Positions 1-8,658 of a stretch of 64,000 nt of DNA are shown one piece after another. Made by a program: the position numbers and the translations under genes. Position 1 is the stretch's first letter; every line of letters starts with the position of its first letter. Under the pieces are notes generated by a model, which did no database searches, had not been told where the DNA came from, and saw only the letters and a list, made by a program, of their open reading frames with translations. Source of the stretch: Mucilaginibacter conchicola (GTDB lineage: Bacteria; Bacteroidota; Bacteroidia; Sphingobacteriales; Sphingobacteriaceae); contig NZ_QWDC01000005.1 of the NCBI RefSeq assembly GCF_003432115.1, positions 124,001-188,000 on the forward strand, given 5' to 3'.

Positions 1-87
1 AAGCCTTATTGCGCGGTTGTAATTCAGCCCAAATTGAATAAGTTTGCTAAGGAATTTACAGATAAAATAAAGCCCGAGCTGTTGTAA
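1..87 (+). CDS. 3' end of an unidentified gene (partial)
   Basis: Frame 1 is open from the first base to a TAA at 85-87 and gives the last 28 residues of a protein whose start lies before the window. The tail is basic and ends KIKPELL. It has no signal, repeat or motif that I can assign to a family. It lies 19 bp upstream of the acid phosphatase gene on the same strand, so the two may be cotranscribed. Real coding is likely because the frame stays open and the next gene follows closely, but the product is unknown. Confidence 0.5.
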   Translation, partial: KPYCAVVIQPKLNKFAKEFTDKIKPELL

Positions 88-106
88 GGGCACATCAGGT
101 TTCCTT

Positions 107-913
107 ATGAAAAAACTTACCGGTATCTTATTAGCAGGCACTGCATTATTAGCCGCCTGCTCGGCTCCTAAACAAGCTCAGCAAAGCACATCAATAACCA
201 ATAACGGTAAAGTGTGGGCATCGCTTTGGCAGCAACGCGCTGCAGAATATAAAGCACTATGCTTTCAGGCATACAGCACGGCCAAATATCGTTTAGATGA
301 AGCTATTAAACAACCTGCCGGTAAACCATTAGCCGTGGTGACCGACATTGACGAGACTTTATTGGATAACAGCCCTTATGATGCCATGCGTGCTATTAAC
401 AACCAGGAATATAGTCAGGCAACCTGGAAGGCCTGGACAGATAAAGCCGCGGCCGATACTGTGCCCGGTGCACCTGCATTTTTTAAATACGCAGCATCAA
501 AGGGCGTTGAAGTTTTCTACATCACCAACCGCGATGAGGCCGAACGCGAAGGTACTACTAAAAACCTGCAGAAATACGGCCTGCCGTTTACTGATGCAGC
601 GCACATCCTGTTAAGACAAGGCTCTTCAAGCAAAGAGGCTCGCCGCCAGCAGGTGTTGGCCAAATTCAATATTGCTATACTTTGCGGCGATAACCTGCCC
701 GATTTTGACAAAGCATACGATAACAAGCCCGCCGAAGCCGACCGCATGGCTGCTACTGAACAATTAAAAAAAGAGTTCGGTAACCGCTACATTGTGATCC
801 CTAACGTTGCCTACGGCGATTTTGAGAACGCTTTGTTCAAATACAACAACAAGCTCAGCGGTGCGCAGAAAGATTCTGTTATAAAGGCGAATATTAAGGT
901 GGATAAGCAGTAG
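107..913 (+). CDS. 5'-nucleotidase, lipoprotein e(P4) family (HAD acid phosphatase)
   Basis: Predicted outer-membrane or periplasmic lipoprotein that hydrolyses phosphomonoesters, typically nucleoside 5'-monophosphates, for salvage. A signal peptide ends in a lipobox with Cys18 (LLAAC). HAD motifs are in order: motif I DIDET with nucleophile Asp80 and Asp82, motif II around Thr140 (YITNRD), the lysine region near Lys176, and motif IV GDNLPDF with Asp195 and Asp199. The 268-residue length is normal for the e(P4)/HppA family. The ATG at 107 is chosen because it opens the signal peptide. A 12-bp gap separates its stop from a palindromic repeat. The family call is firm. The preferred substrate cannot be read from the sequence. 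Confidence 0.9.
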   Translation: MKKLTGILLAGTALLAACSAPKQAQQSTSITNNGKVWASLWQQRAAEYKALCFQAYSTAKYRLDEAIKQPAGKPLAVVTDIDETLLDNSPYDAMRAINNQEYSQATWKAWTDKAAADTVPGAPAFFKYAASKGVEVFYITNRDEAEREGTTKNLQKYGLPFTDAAHILLRQGSSSKEARRQQVLAKFNIAILCGDNLPDFDKAYDNKPAEADRMAATEQLKKEFGNRYIVIPNVAYGDFENALFKYNNKLSGAQKDSVIKANIKVDKQ

Positions 914-925
914 GTATTATAATAT

Positions 926-1017
926 GTCATTGCGATCCGCCGGCTTGCGGAGAAGCAATCTCCTCGCGTTTATTCAGGCGAGGAGATTGCCGCGTCGCTA
1001 TCGCTCCTCGCAATGAC
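926..1017. repeat. Palindromic repeat, family 1 (GTCATTGCGA ends)
   Basis: Long imperfect inverted repeat that begins GTCATTGCGA and ends TCGCAATGAC, with inner arms GAAGCAATCTC and GAGATTGCCGCG. It lies between two same-strand genes. Further copies, full or half, occur at 18024, 23537, 26696, 26844, 40776, 49093, 60670, 52477 and 53085. As RNA it would fold into one long hairpin of about 90 nt. It resembles REP/MITE-type elements, but no mobilising gene is present in the window. Confidence 0.85.
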
Positions 1018-1095
1018 ATATTTTTTCTACTGGTATCATACACCCAAACCAGAAGCCCCCTCATTTGTTGATACTTTTTAAAACGCTCACATACT

Positions 1096-1962
1096 ATGAC
1101 CATTCTTGAAAACGACCACCTTCGCGTGGCTATCGATGCTAAGGGCGCGCAGTTAAGTTCGCTCATCAATAAACAAACCGGGGTTGAACAAATGTGGCAG
1201 GCCGATGCCAGTGTGTGGGGCTACCATGCACCTAACCTGTTCCCTATTGTGGGTGGTTTGCTTAACAACGAACTGCATGTTGATGGCAAAACCTATAAGA
1301 TGAACCGCCACGGGTTTGCCCGCCAGTCGGAGTTTTTGATATTAGATGGTGATGAGGAGCATGCCGGTTTTTCGCTGCCCTACTCAGAGCACACGCTTGA
1401 GGTTTATCCGTATAAATTCGATTTCCAGGTATTATACACGCTTATAGATAATGCCCTTCGCATTACCTATAAATTGATTAACCGCGATACCCAACCTGTT
1501 TATTTCTCGGTAGGCGGCCACCCTGCCTTTAACGTGCCTTTCAACCAGGGCGAAACTTATGAGGATTATTACCTTGAGTTTGAAACCCAGGAAAACCTGC
1601 AGGCGCACCTGTTAAACAGCGACGGGCAATTCACCGGAGAAACCTCACCAATCGCACTTACAGATAAAAAATTACAGCTAAACCGCGATCTGTTCGCCAA
1701 CGATGCCTTGGTATTTAAAAACCTGCAGTCGCGCATGGTGACTATCAAAAGCACCAAGCACGATCAAAGCCTGTCGTTAGAGTTTCCGCACTTTAACTAC
1801 CTGGGTGTATGGTCAAAACCCGGCGCCGATTTTGTATGCATTGAGCCCTGGCTGGGCTGTGCAGATTCTGCCGATGGGCCTAAAGACATTAAGCAGAAAG
1901 AAGCTATCCAAAAAGTGGCTGTGGGGCATGTTTTTGAGGCTTCTTATTACATCAGCATATAA
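1096..1962 (+). CDS. Aldose 1-epimerase family protein (galactose mutarotase-like)
   Basis: Cytoplasmic beta-sandwich enzyme expected to interconvert alpha and beta anomers of a hexose or hexose phosphate. There is no signal peptide. Signatures are the MNRHGFAR segment with Arg71/His72, GGHPAFNVPF with His142, and CIEPW near the C-terminus supplying the conserved acidic residue. The 288-residue length suits the compact bacterial LacX/YeaD-like branch, which is shorter than GalM. The ATG at 1096 is the first in frame and places the conserved N-terminal strand correctly. The nearby GH35 beta-galactosidase makes a sugar-catabolic role plausible, but the two genes converge and do not form an operon. 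The substrate is not determined by the sequence. Confidence 0.85.
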   Translation: MTILENDHLRVAIDAKGAQLSSLINKQTGVEQMWQADASVWGYHAPNLFPIVGGLLNNELHVDGKTYKMNRHGFARQSEFLILDGDEEHAGFSLPYSEHTLEVYPYKFDFQVLYTLIDNALRITYKLINRDTQPVYFSVGGHPAFNVPFNQGETYEDYYLEFETQENLQAHLLNSDGQFTGETSPIALTDKKLQLNRDLFANDALVFKNLQSRMVTIKSTKHDQSLSLEFPHFNYLGVWSKPGADFVCIEPWLGCADSADGPKDIKQKEAIQKVAVGHVFEASYYISI

Positions 1963-2047
1963 TTGATAATTTTTTAAACGGTGTTAAAACATTTTTTTGC
2001 ATTTAACACTTATCAGAGTAAAATCACTCATTACAACATTTACAGCT

Positions 2048-2386
2048 ATGAAAACTAAATTCTATCTATTCACCATCGCTATGTTGCTAACCGCTTTCAC
2101 TTTTAGTGCAAATGCTGCAACCACTATCAATACCGAGAAAATGTACAAGGAGGCTGCTGCTAACATGACCAAAGAGCAGCGCATTGCACGTTGTGAGGAA
2201 ATTAAAGAGCGCGTTGAAGAAATTAAAGCGATGGACATTTCGCAACTAACTAAAGCTGACAGAAAAGAACTAAAAGCTGAGGTTAAAGAACTTAAAAAAG
2301 AAGCACAAGCCATGGGTGGCGGCGGTATCTACCTTTCAGTAGGTGCTATCATCATCATCATTTTGGTTTTAATCCTGATCTTATAA
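2048..2386 (+). CDS. Small secreted or membrane protein with a C-terminal hydrophobic tail
   Basis: A 112-residue protein of unknown function. An N-terminal signal peptide (MKTKFYLFTIAM, ending near SANAA) is followed by a highly charged helix, about residues 25-90, rich in Lys and Glu with heptad-like spacing. After a four-glycine hinge comes a pure Ile/Leu/Val stretch to the C-terminus, which would span or insert into a membrane. An ATG at 1997 in the same frame would add 17 residues before the signal peptide; 2048 is preferred because it gives a normal signal sequence. It is followed by a strong terminator. The architecture of exported charged helix plus C-terminal anchor is clear. No family name can be given. 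Confidence 0.75.
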   Translation: MKTKFYLFTIAMLLTAFTFSANAATTINTEKMYKEAAANMTKEQRIARCEEIKERVEEIKAMDISQLTKADRKELKAEVKELKKEAQAMGGGGIYLSVGAIIIIILVLILIL

Positions 2387-2408
2387 TCTCTCAGGATACC
2401 ACACAAAC

Positions 2409-2439
2409 AAAAAAGGCCCCGATTATCGGGGCCTTTTTT
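2409..2439. terminator. Bidirectional intrinsic terminator
   Basis: Stem AAGGCCCCGATTATCGGGGCCTT flanked by A6 and T6 runs. It sits between the convergent small-protein gene and the beta-galactosidase gene and can terminate transcription from both sides. Confidence 0.9.
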
Positions 2440-2449
2440 GTTTAATAGC

Positions 2450-4285
2450 TTATTTCGCTACTTCGTTCAGTACCGGATGATCTATGGTTGAGATCTCTTT
2501 ATGGCCGCTGTTCAACTCATCAAAAACTACCACTTCGTTAGTACCTTTCTTTAACCATGCTGCGGGTACAAATAAGGTTTGCTGCGGGCCAATGTTCCAG
2601 TATTTGCCCAGGTTATGGCCATTTACGAAAGCTACGCCTTTACCAAAGCCATGCATATCCAGATAGGTATCTATCACTCCCCTTAGTGTAAAAGTACCGC
2701 GGTATAAAGCAGGTTGCTGTTCACCCTCATTTTGGGCGGGTAGGTATTTGAAACCGGCAGGCGTTGTTAAGGGGAACTTGTACATCTTCCAGCCCAATAA
2801 CTCCTGGCCGGCAAGGGTAACTTTCTCGGTAATGCCTTTGCGGTTATCAGTTAAATATGGCCCGTAGTTGATGCGCCCATTGTTCTCTACCAATACATCC
2901 AGTACGCTGTTGGCACTAACTCCACTCAACTGAACTGAATCCTGCCCTAAGCGGCGATCTAATACTGCAACACGTTTACCATTCAGGTATATGGTAGCAT
3001 AATCGCGCAGTTCTTTTATTTTGAGCAGGCCGTTTATAGCGTTAGCCAAAGTGGTACGATAGAGCACCAGGCCATATCCCTGGTCGAGGTCTTCAAAACT
3101 CAGCGGGCGCTCGCTTTCGGTTTGCAAGCCCAAATTATTGAACAGGTTAGCTACGCCGCTTACTTTGGTAACCTCAAGGGCGTAAGTACGGCGGCGCTTT
3201 TGCGGTATCTCGGGCAGGGTTTGCCCGGCCGGCAAGTGTTTGGCAATTACCTCGCGTAGCTTGTAAAATTTTGGTGTAGGGTCACCGGCCTCGTTTAGCG
3301 GGGCATCATAATCATAGCTTGATGTTTGGGGCGAATATGGCTCCTTGCGGCTCATGTTAGCACCATTCATAAAATCGCGCGTGGTACCGCCGTGGAACAT
3401 ATACATGTTGATAGAGATACCTGCCGATAAGATCTCATCCAGCTTTTTGGCATCATCATCGGCATTGGTGGTACTGTGAGTTTTACCCCAGCTATCAAAC
3501 CAACCAGGGTACCACTCGGCTATGTAATAAGGGCCTTTACCGTTATGGTATTTATTGATGAGTTCTTTAGCTTTCTTCGGATCATCCTCGCCATTTACAG
3601 CAGGCAAAAATCCGGGCAGGTAGCCCGCAGGCATCTGGCCGGGACCATCACAAGTAAATAATAAGCCATCAAAGCCCGCATCTCTAAAAATCTTTTCGTT
3701 TTGGGCCAGGTACTCTTTATCATTACTGAACGAGCCGTACTCGTTCTCTATCTGCACCATCAGTATATTGCCGCCGTGGTTTACCTGCAGCGGGGCCAAT
3801 TGTTTGCCCACTTCCATCATGTAAGCACGGTATGCGTTGATAAATGCAGGCTCTTTGCTACGCACCTTCATGTTGCGGTCTTTTAACAACCACCATGGGT
3901 AACCACCAAATTCCCACTCGGCACAAACGTAAGGGCTTGGGCGCAGTATTACGTATAGGCCTTCTTCTTTTGCCGCGCGTACAAATTCGGCGATATCATT
4001 ATTCCCTTCAAAATCATATTTGCCCTGCACAGGCTCGTGCGCGTTCCAAAACACGTAAGTACCAATGGTGTTAAGGCCCATAGCTTTAGCCATTTTCATA
4101 CGCTCGTGCCAATATTCTTTGGGGATGCGGGTGTAGTGCATCTCGCCTGATATCATCTGGAAAGGTTTACCATCCAGCAAAAAATCGGTATCGCCAAGTG
4201 CGAAAGTGTGGGTGGTATTTTGTGCTATAGCAATAGTATTGCCTGCTAATGCAAGCAGGCAATACATGAGTATACGTTTCAACAT
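2450..4285 (-). CDS. Beta-galactosidase, glycoside hydrolase family 35
   Basis: Exported retaining beta-galactosidase of 611 residues. A signal peptide (about residues 1-22, ending AIAQN) implies a periplasmic or surface location. The TIM-barrel domain spans about residues 25-345, with acid/base Glu182 in QIENEYGS and nucleophile Glu257 in YIAEWYPGWFDSWG. C-terminal beta-sandwich domains follow, including a second jelly roll near residues 540-600 (LGKYWNIGPQQTLFVP). This layout matches the short bacterial and animal-type GH35 enzymes. The gene starts 15 bp downstream of the parC stop on the same strand, so it may be read through from parC, although the functions are unrelated. No SusC/SusD pair or other glycosidase is nearby, so it is not in a classical polysaccharide utilisation locus. 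Confidence 0.93.
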   Translation of the reverse strand: MLKRILMYCLLALAGNTIAIAQNTTHTFALGDTDFLLDGKPFQMISGEMHYTRIPKEYWHERMKMAKAMGLNTIGTYVFWNAHEPVQGKYDFEGNNDIAEFVRAAKEEGLYVILRPSPYVCAEWEFGGYPWWLLKDRNMKVRSKEPAFINAYRAYMMEVGKQLAPLQVNHGGNILMVQIENEYGSFSNDKEYLAQNEKIFRDAGFDGLLFTCDGPGQMPAGYLPGFLPAVNGEDDPKKAKELINKYHNGKGPYYIAEWYPGWFDSWGKTHSTTNADDDAKKLDEILSAGISINMYMFHGGTTRDFMNGANMSRKEPYSPQTSSYDYDAPLNEAGDPTPKFYKLREVIAKHLPAGQTLPEIPQKRRRTYALEVTKVSGVANLFNNLGLQTESERPLSFEDLDQGYGLVLYRTTLANAINGLLKIKELRDYATIYLNGKRVAVLDRRLGQDSVQLSGVSANSVLDVLVENNGRINYGPYLTDNRKGITEKVTLAGQELLGWKMYKFPLTTPAGFKYLPAQNEGEQQPALYRGTFTLRGVIDTYLDMHGFGKGVAFVNGHNLGKYWNIGPQQTLFVPAAWLKKGTNEVVVFDELNSGHKEISTIDHPVLNEVAK

Positions 4286-4300
4286 AAAGATTCTTTCGGT

Positions 4301-7084
4301 TTAAAACAGACCTAACTGACCGCCGTCATTGTCCTTCAGATCAATATCATCCGGATTGGTTATTTCCAGATCGATCTTTTTCTTCGGCTGCTCATCAGGG
4401 GCAGCGGCAGGCTGTGCAGGTTCCTGTTCTATAACGGGTTTTGCAGGTTCAGATTGTGGTGCTGAAGGTGCTGCATCTGTTACTGTCTTATCCTCAGGGG
4501 GAATAACTATTTCGGTATCCTCAATAGAATCTGGTGCCGGATCTGGTACATCCTCTGCATCGTCGTGCTCGGCTATCAGTTCAACGGTTTTCACCTGGTG
4601 TACGGATAGGCGGTTGCCCATAGCCTTCATCCCTTTCACATCTATCAGGTCGGTCAAATTCAACTCCACCGTTTCTTCAATGGCGGTTTTACCTTTCAAC
4701 TGATCTACCTTAACAACCGCTTGCGATGCACCCGAGATGAGTACCAGTTTAGAGCCGCTTTCATCGCTGATGATGCTGGTTTGTTTACCGATGGCGGTAT
4801 TCTCAAACACAAAGCGTTTCACCATGTAGTTTTTAGATTTACCATCGTAATGCACTACTGAGAATACTTTGGCCGGATCATACTTTTCGATAAGGATCAT
4901 CTTATCATCAAAGTGATTATTGAGGTCGAAACTGGTGAGTTCGTAAACGCCGTTTGGCAATACGGTAAGGATACGGTCGTCGCCATCAAACTCGCCAAGG
5001 TATTTACCGCGACTATCGGCATTCAAACGTTTCAGGATCTCATCATACCAGATCTTGCGGCCTGCCAGGGTTGATACACCTTTGCTCTTCAGCATTACTT
5101 TCTTAATAGGATACTTGGTAACAATGTTACCCATAGATCCGCGACCTTTGATGGCGATATTGGCAAAATCCTCATCAAACTGCAGTTTCTTAAGTTTCGA
5201 GTGTGGCTTCAGCTGGATGTTCACTACCTCGGCCTCGCCGTTAGGGTTGGCAGTAAAGTATAGCGCTTTTGAGCCTTTAGTACCTTTGGTAAGATCGTAC
5301 TCTTTATCGCGGGTGATGCCCGTAACCGAGAAACGTTTGATATAGGCAATACCGCTTTCACCATCTTTGTAGATCATGTTGTAAACGGTACGCTCATCGT
5401 TTTTCTTGAATACGGCCACGTGCACAATATCCTTGCCCACAAATACCTTATCCTGCATACGGGTCACAATAAAGCGGCCATCATTGCGGAACACGATGAT
5501 ATCATCGATATCAGAACATTCGCCAACCAGCTCCACGTTCTCATCGCGTTTCAAACCAGAGCCGATGAAGCCATCAACCCTGTTCACGTATAGTTTTACG
5601 TTGGCCAAAGCTACCTGGGCAGCCTCAACGCGGTCAAAGGTGCGCAGTTCGGTTTTACGCTCGCGGCCTTTACCGTATTTCTCTTTCAGTTTCTCAAACC
5701 AGGCAATGGTATAATCAATCAGGTGTTTAAGATGGTTCTTCACCACTTTAATCTCAGCCTCAAGGTTTTTGATCTGCTCGTCGGTTTTCTTAACGTCGAA
5801 ACGGGTAATGCTGCTCATCGGTTTATCGATCAGCTTCTTGTAATCCTCATCGGTGATAACGCGGTAGAACTGCGGGAAGAAAGGCTCAAACAGTCGGTTC
5901 AACACACCTACTACGGTCTCAAAGTCTGATGAACTTTCGTAATCAGGATGCTTGTACATACCTTCCTGGATAAAGATCTTCAACAACGAGCTGAAGAATA
6001 TTTTTTCCATCAACTCTTTCAGCCTGATCTCCAGTTCCTGTTTCAGCAGGTCTTTGGTGAAATGCGTACTCTCGGTAAGCATATCATTCACGCTCATGAA
6101 GCGTGGCTTATCGTCCTGTATCACACAGGTATTTGGCGATATGGATACCTCGCAGTCGGTAAAGGCGTACAATGCATCGATGGTAACATCGGGCGATATG
6201 CCCGGTGCCAGGTGCACTACTATCTCTACATCCTTAGCGGTGTTATCTTCGATCTTTTTAATCTTGATCTTACCCTTATCATTGGCCGAGATAACGCTGT
6301 CAATCAAACCGCCGGTAGTGGTGCTGAACGGGATCTCGGTGATAGCCAAAGTCTTTTTATCGCGCTCAACAATTTTAGCACGTACGCGCACCTTGCCGCC
6401 TCGTTGCCCCTCGTTATACGCCGAAGCGTCAGCCATACCCCCGGTAGGGAAATCGGGCAATAAATTTGGTCGCTCACCGCGAAGTACTGCTACCGAAGCA
6501 TCCAATAACTCAATAAAATTATGCGGCAAAATTTTGGTAGCCAAACCTACAGCAATACCTTCGGCACCCTGGGCCAACAGTAAAGGAAACTTTACCGGCA
6601 GCGTAATAGGCTCGCGGTTACGGCCATCGTAACTGGCCTGCCAAACGGTGGTATCAGGATTAAATACCACATCTAAAGCAAACTTGGATAGTCTGGCCTC
6701 GATATAACGCGGTGCCGCTGCCGAGTCGCCGGTTATTGGATCGCCCCAGTTGCCCTGGCAGTCAATCAGCAGGTTTTTCTGGCCTATCTGCACCATGGCA
6801 TCGCCAATAGAAGCATCACCATGCGGGTGATATTTCATGGTGTTACCAATAACGTTGGCAGCTTTGTTGTAGCGACCATCGTCCATCTCTTTCAGCGAGT
6901 GCAAAATGCGGCGCTGTACGGGTTTTAAGCCGTCGTTTATATGCGGAACGGCACGGTCAAGAATTACGTACGAGGCGTAATCCAGAAACCAGTTCTCATA
7001 TAATCCGTTAAGTGACGTTACGTTATGAAGTACGTTTTCTTGGTTGTTTTCGGGAGTATCAGGATTGCTAATATCTTCGCTCAT
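4301..7084 (-). CDS. parC: DNA topoisomerase IV subunit A
   Basis: Breakage-reunion subunit of the type IIA topoisomerase that decatenates daughter chromosomes, working with ParE (10550-12445). The winged-helix/tower region is at the N-terminus with catalytic Tyr127 in AAPRYIEARL. The GDASIGDAMV segment around residues 89-98 is the quinolone-interacting region. A coiled-coil tower lies near residues 350-480 and the beta-pinwheel C-terminal domain at about 500-820. I see no GyrA-box, which favours topoisomerase IV over gyrase. The final ~90 residues form an acidic, Pro/Ala/Glu-rich tail with no predicted fold. Length 927 is normal for Bacteroidota ParC. Confidence 0.92.
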   Translation of the reverse strand: MSEDISNPDTPENNQENVLHNVTSLNGLYENWFLDYASYVILDRAVPHINDGLKPVQRRILHSLKEMDDGRYNKAANVIGNTMKYHPHGDASIGDAMVQIGQKNLLIDCQGNWGDPITGDSAAAPRYIEARLSKFALDVVFNPDTTVWQASYDGRNREPITLPVKFPLLLAQGAEGIAVGLATKILPHNFIELLDASVAVLRGERPNLLPDFPTGGMADASAYNEGQRGGKVRVRAKIVERDKKTLAITEIPFSTTTGGLIDSVISANDKGKIKIKKIEDNTAKDVEIVVHLAPGISPDVTIDALYAFTDCEVSISPNTCVIQDDKPRFMSVNDMLTESTHFTKDLLKQELEIRLKELMEKIFFSSLLKIFIQEGMYKHPDYESSSDFETVVGVLNRLFEPFFPQFYRVITDEDYKKLIDKPMSSITRFDVKKTDEQIKNLEAEIKVVKNHLKHLIDYTIAWFEKLKEKYGKGRERKTELRTFDRVEAAQVALANVKLYVNRVDGFIGSGLKRDENVELVGECSDIDDIIVFRNDGRFIVTRMQDKVFVGKDIVHVAVFKKNDERTVYNMIYKDGESGIAYIKRFSVTGITRDKEYDLTKGTKGSKALYFTANPNGEAEVVNIQLKPHSKLKKLQFDEDFANIAIKGRGSMGNIVTKYPIKKVMLKSKGVSTLAGRKIWYDEILKRLNADSRGKYLGEFDGDDRILTVLPNGVYELTSFDLNNHFDDKMILIEKYDPAKVFSVVHYDGKSKNYMVKRFVFENTAIGKQTSIISDESGSKLVLISGASQAVVKVDQLKGKTAIEETVELNLTDLIDVKGMKAMGNRLSVHQVKTVELIAEHDDAEDVPDPAPDSIEDTEIVIPPEDKTVTDAAPSAPQSEPAKPVIEQEPAQPAAAPDEQPKKKIDLEITNPDDIDLKDNDGGQLGLF

Positions 7085-7276
7085 TTATACAGCTAAAAAA
7101 TTTAATGCGGATTGGTAAAGATAAATAAATGTGCAGATGTGGGGATGTTTAGGAGAGTAGATTTTATGCACATTTCAACACTTGGTGACAACCTAAATGA
7201 TAAGTCAATTTAATAGCATGACTGACGACCAAAATTACAACCAGAAAGATCTTCGGATTTTGAAACAGAAAAATTA

Positions 7277-7401
7277 ATTGCCGTTGTCTTCAGGCAACGG
7301 TATTAAGGAAATAACATATCGGGCTTTAGCCCAATCAAGCTTCATTTTGGCTAAAGCCAGCCATACTTATTTATTATCCGTTGACTGAAGTCAACGGCAA
7401 T
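7277..7401. repeat. Nested palindromic repeat (ATTGCCGTTG ends)
   Basis: The 7085-7407 gap upstream of parC has no gene. It holds an inverted repeat with outer arms ATTGCCGTTG (7277-7286) and CAACGGCAAT (7392-7401). Inside are GGGCTTTAGCCC (7321-7332) and a TTGGCTAAAGCC arm near 7348. The element stops a few bases before the stop codon of the YdeI-like gene. I see only this one copy of the family in the window. The AT-rich stretch 7085-7140 presumably holds the parC promoter, but no exact TAnnTTTG box is visible there. Confidence 0.75.
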
Positions 7402-7407
7402 GATATT

Positions 7408-7926
7408 TTACCCTTCCCTCAGCTTTTTCAATTCTCTCAACATCGCCCCGTAATCCATCCTTCTGTTTGCAGCGCTGATGGTTGCCGCTATACGGTTGGC
7501 ACGGGTTTGCTCGGTTTTGGCATCGTTTATCCATTTAAAGAAATAGCCTTGGTGCGATTTTGATAAACTATCGAAATATACAAAAGCTTCGGGCGGTTCA
7601 AAATCGAAGCACTCCTGTAATTCTTCAGGCATTTCCAGCTTAAAATCCTTATCGTGCTCCAACCGCAAACGCAACATGGCACCGCGTTCCTTGCGGATAG
7701 CTTTGCGAATTTCAGCTTTAACAGCTAATAAAAAATTGCCTTCTCCTACGGGCATCAGTGACATGCCTGCTACCGGGTGTTCATCCAGAAAACCACGCAC
7801 CCGTACCGATCTTTTATTACCCGGCAATATCTGCTGCACCACATCAAACGGAACAATCACAAAGGTCCACCCGGTTTTTTCGCCGGCCTCTCCGTGCTGT
7901 TGCATTATGGTGGTGTAATCAATCAT
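7408..7926 (-). CDS. YdeI/OmpD-associated (OmdA) family protein with DUF1905
   Basis: Cytoplasmic protein of 172 residues. The N-terminal ~90 residues (GWTFVIVPFDVV, RVRGFLDEHPVAG, SLMPVGEGNFLLAV) match DUF1905. The C-terminal ~65 residues (FVYFDSLSKSHQGYFFKWI, then a basic helix with RMDYGAML) match the bacteriocin-protection YdeI/OmdA domain. The biochemical role of the family is not established; the name comes from resistance phenotypes in enterobacteria. The stop codon lies immediately after a palindromic repeat. The gene has no evident operon partner. Confidence 0.8.
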   Translation of the reverse strand: MIDYTTIMQQHGEAGEKTGWTFVIVPFDVVQQILPGNKRSVRVRGFLDEHPVAGMSLMPVGEGNFLLAVKAEIRKAIRKERGAMLRLRLEHDKDFKLEMPEELQECFDFEPPEAFVYFDSLSKSHQGYFFKWINDAKTEQTRANRIAATISAANRRMDYGAMLRELKKLREG

Positions 7927-8068
7927 CTCCCCAAATATATCTTTTAAGCGGGCGAATGTTAAATGTTTGTTAAATAAGCCAATTTAACATTTCGGGGTGT
8001 AACGGAACGCTATCTCGTCGCATCTTATATACAAACAAGCAATAATAAAAACCAAAAACTTCAATACC

Positions 8069-8494
8069 ATGAAAACCTTAAGAAACTTAACCGCAGCCGT
8101 AGCCTTAGTGCTAACCTGCAGCTTTGCAAAAGCTAATGATGTACCTGCTGTGAACCTTACCCGCGTACACGCCATTAATACTTACCTTGATGCCATGACC
8201 CGCGGCAAAATTGCCGACCTGAACCAGGTTGTTGATGCATCGGCTAAGTTTAGCATACTGCGCGGTAAATCTATCATCAGCTTTGATAAGAAGCAAATGA
8301 CCGATTACTTAAAAGAACAAAAAAACGTTGAACAAACCTGTACTACCGCTACCGAAGTGGTTGAAAGCAACAGCCATATTGCTGTAGTAAAGGTGGATAT
8401 GAAATATGCCGGTTTTACCCGTAGCAACTACGTAACCATTGCCAACACCGGCGACGGCTGGAAAATAACCAATGTTTACAGCGTATTTAGTTGA
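8069..8494 (+). CDS. Exported NTF2-like / putative lumazine-binding family protein
   Basis: A 141-residue protein with a signal peptide (MKTLRNLTAAVALV, cleaved near SFAKA) followed by a small alpha/beta cone fold. Recognisable features are an N-terminal helix INTYLDAMTRGKIADLNQVV, a central strand SAKFSILRGKSIISF, and a C-terminal run ending GDGWKITNVYSVF. This order is typical of NTF2-like proteins annotated as putative lumazine-binding. No catalytic residues can be assigned. It is a single-gene unit closed by its own terminator. Function unknown; the ligand named in the family title should not be taken literally. Confidence 0.65.
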   Translation: MKTLRNLTAAVALVLTCSFAKANDVPAVNLTRVHAINTYLDAMTRGKIADLNQVVDASAKFSILRGKSIISFDKKQMTDYLKEQKNVEQTCTTATEVVESNSHIAVVKVDMKYAGFTRSNYVTIANTGDGWKITNVYSVFS

Positions 8495-8522
8495 TTTTAA
8501 TTTTAGTGTTTGAGTGTGAGAT

Positions 8523-8544
8523 GAGCCCCTTTACAGGGGCTTTT
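8523..8544 (+). terminator. Intrinsic terminator after the NTF2-like gene
   Basis: Stem AGCCCCTTTACAGGGGCT followed by TTT and a T-rich stretch, 28 bp after the stop codon. Confidence 0.8.
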
Positions 8545-8559
8545 CTGTTTTGTATAGAA

Positions 8560-8658
8560 TAATATCGAACATTGAATTTTGAATGATAAACTTCGAAGTT
8601 AAGAACGCTTAATGGTTTACTTCATCATTCGAAATTCAACATTCATCATTCGATATTA
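8560..8658. repeat. Imperfect inverted repeat (TAATATCGAA ends)
   Basis: Outer arms TAATATCGAA (8560-8569) and TTCGATATTA (8649-8658) enclose inner arms TTGAATTTTGAATGA and TCATTCGAAATTCAA. The right end coincides with the stop codon of the minus-strand GDSL hydrolase gene (8656-8658). No second copy is visible in the window. Confidence 0.7.

Noticed and set aside
5952-6632. A 226-residue plus-strand ORF antisense to parC
   Set aside because: It lies wholly inside the strongly conserved parC coding region, is Ser/Leu-rich as expected of an antisense shadow, and shows no motif.
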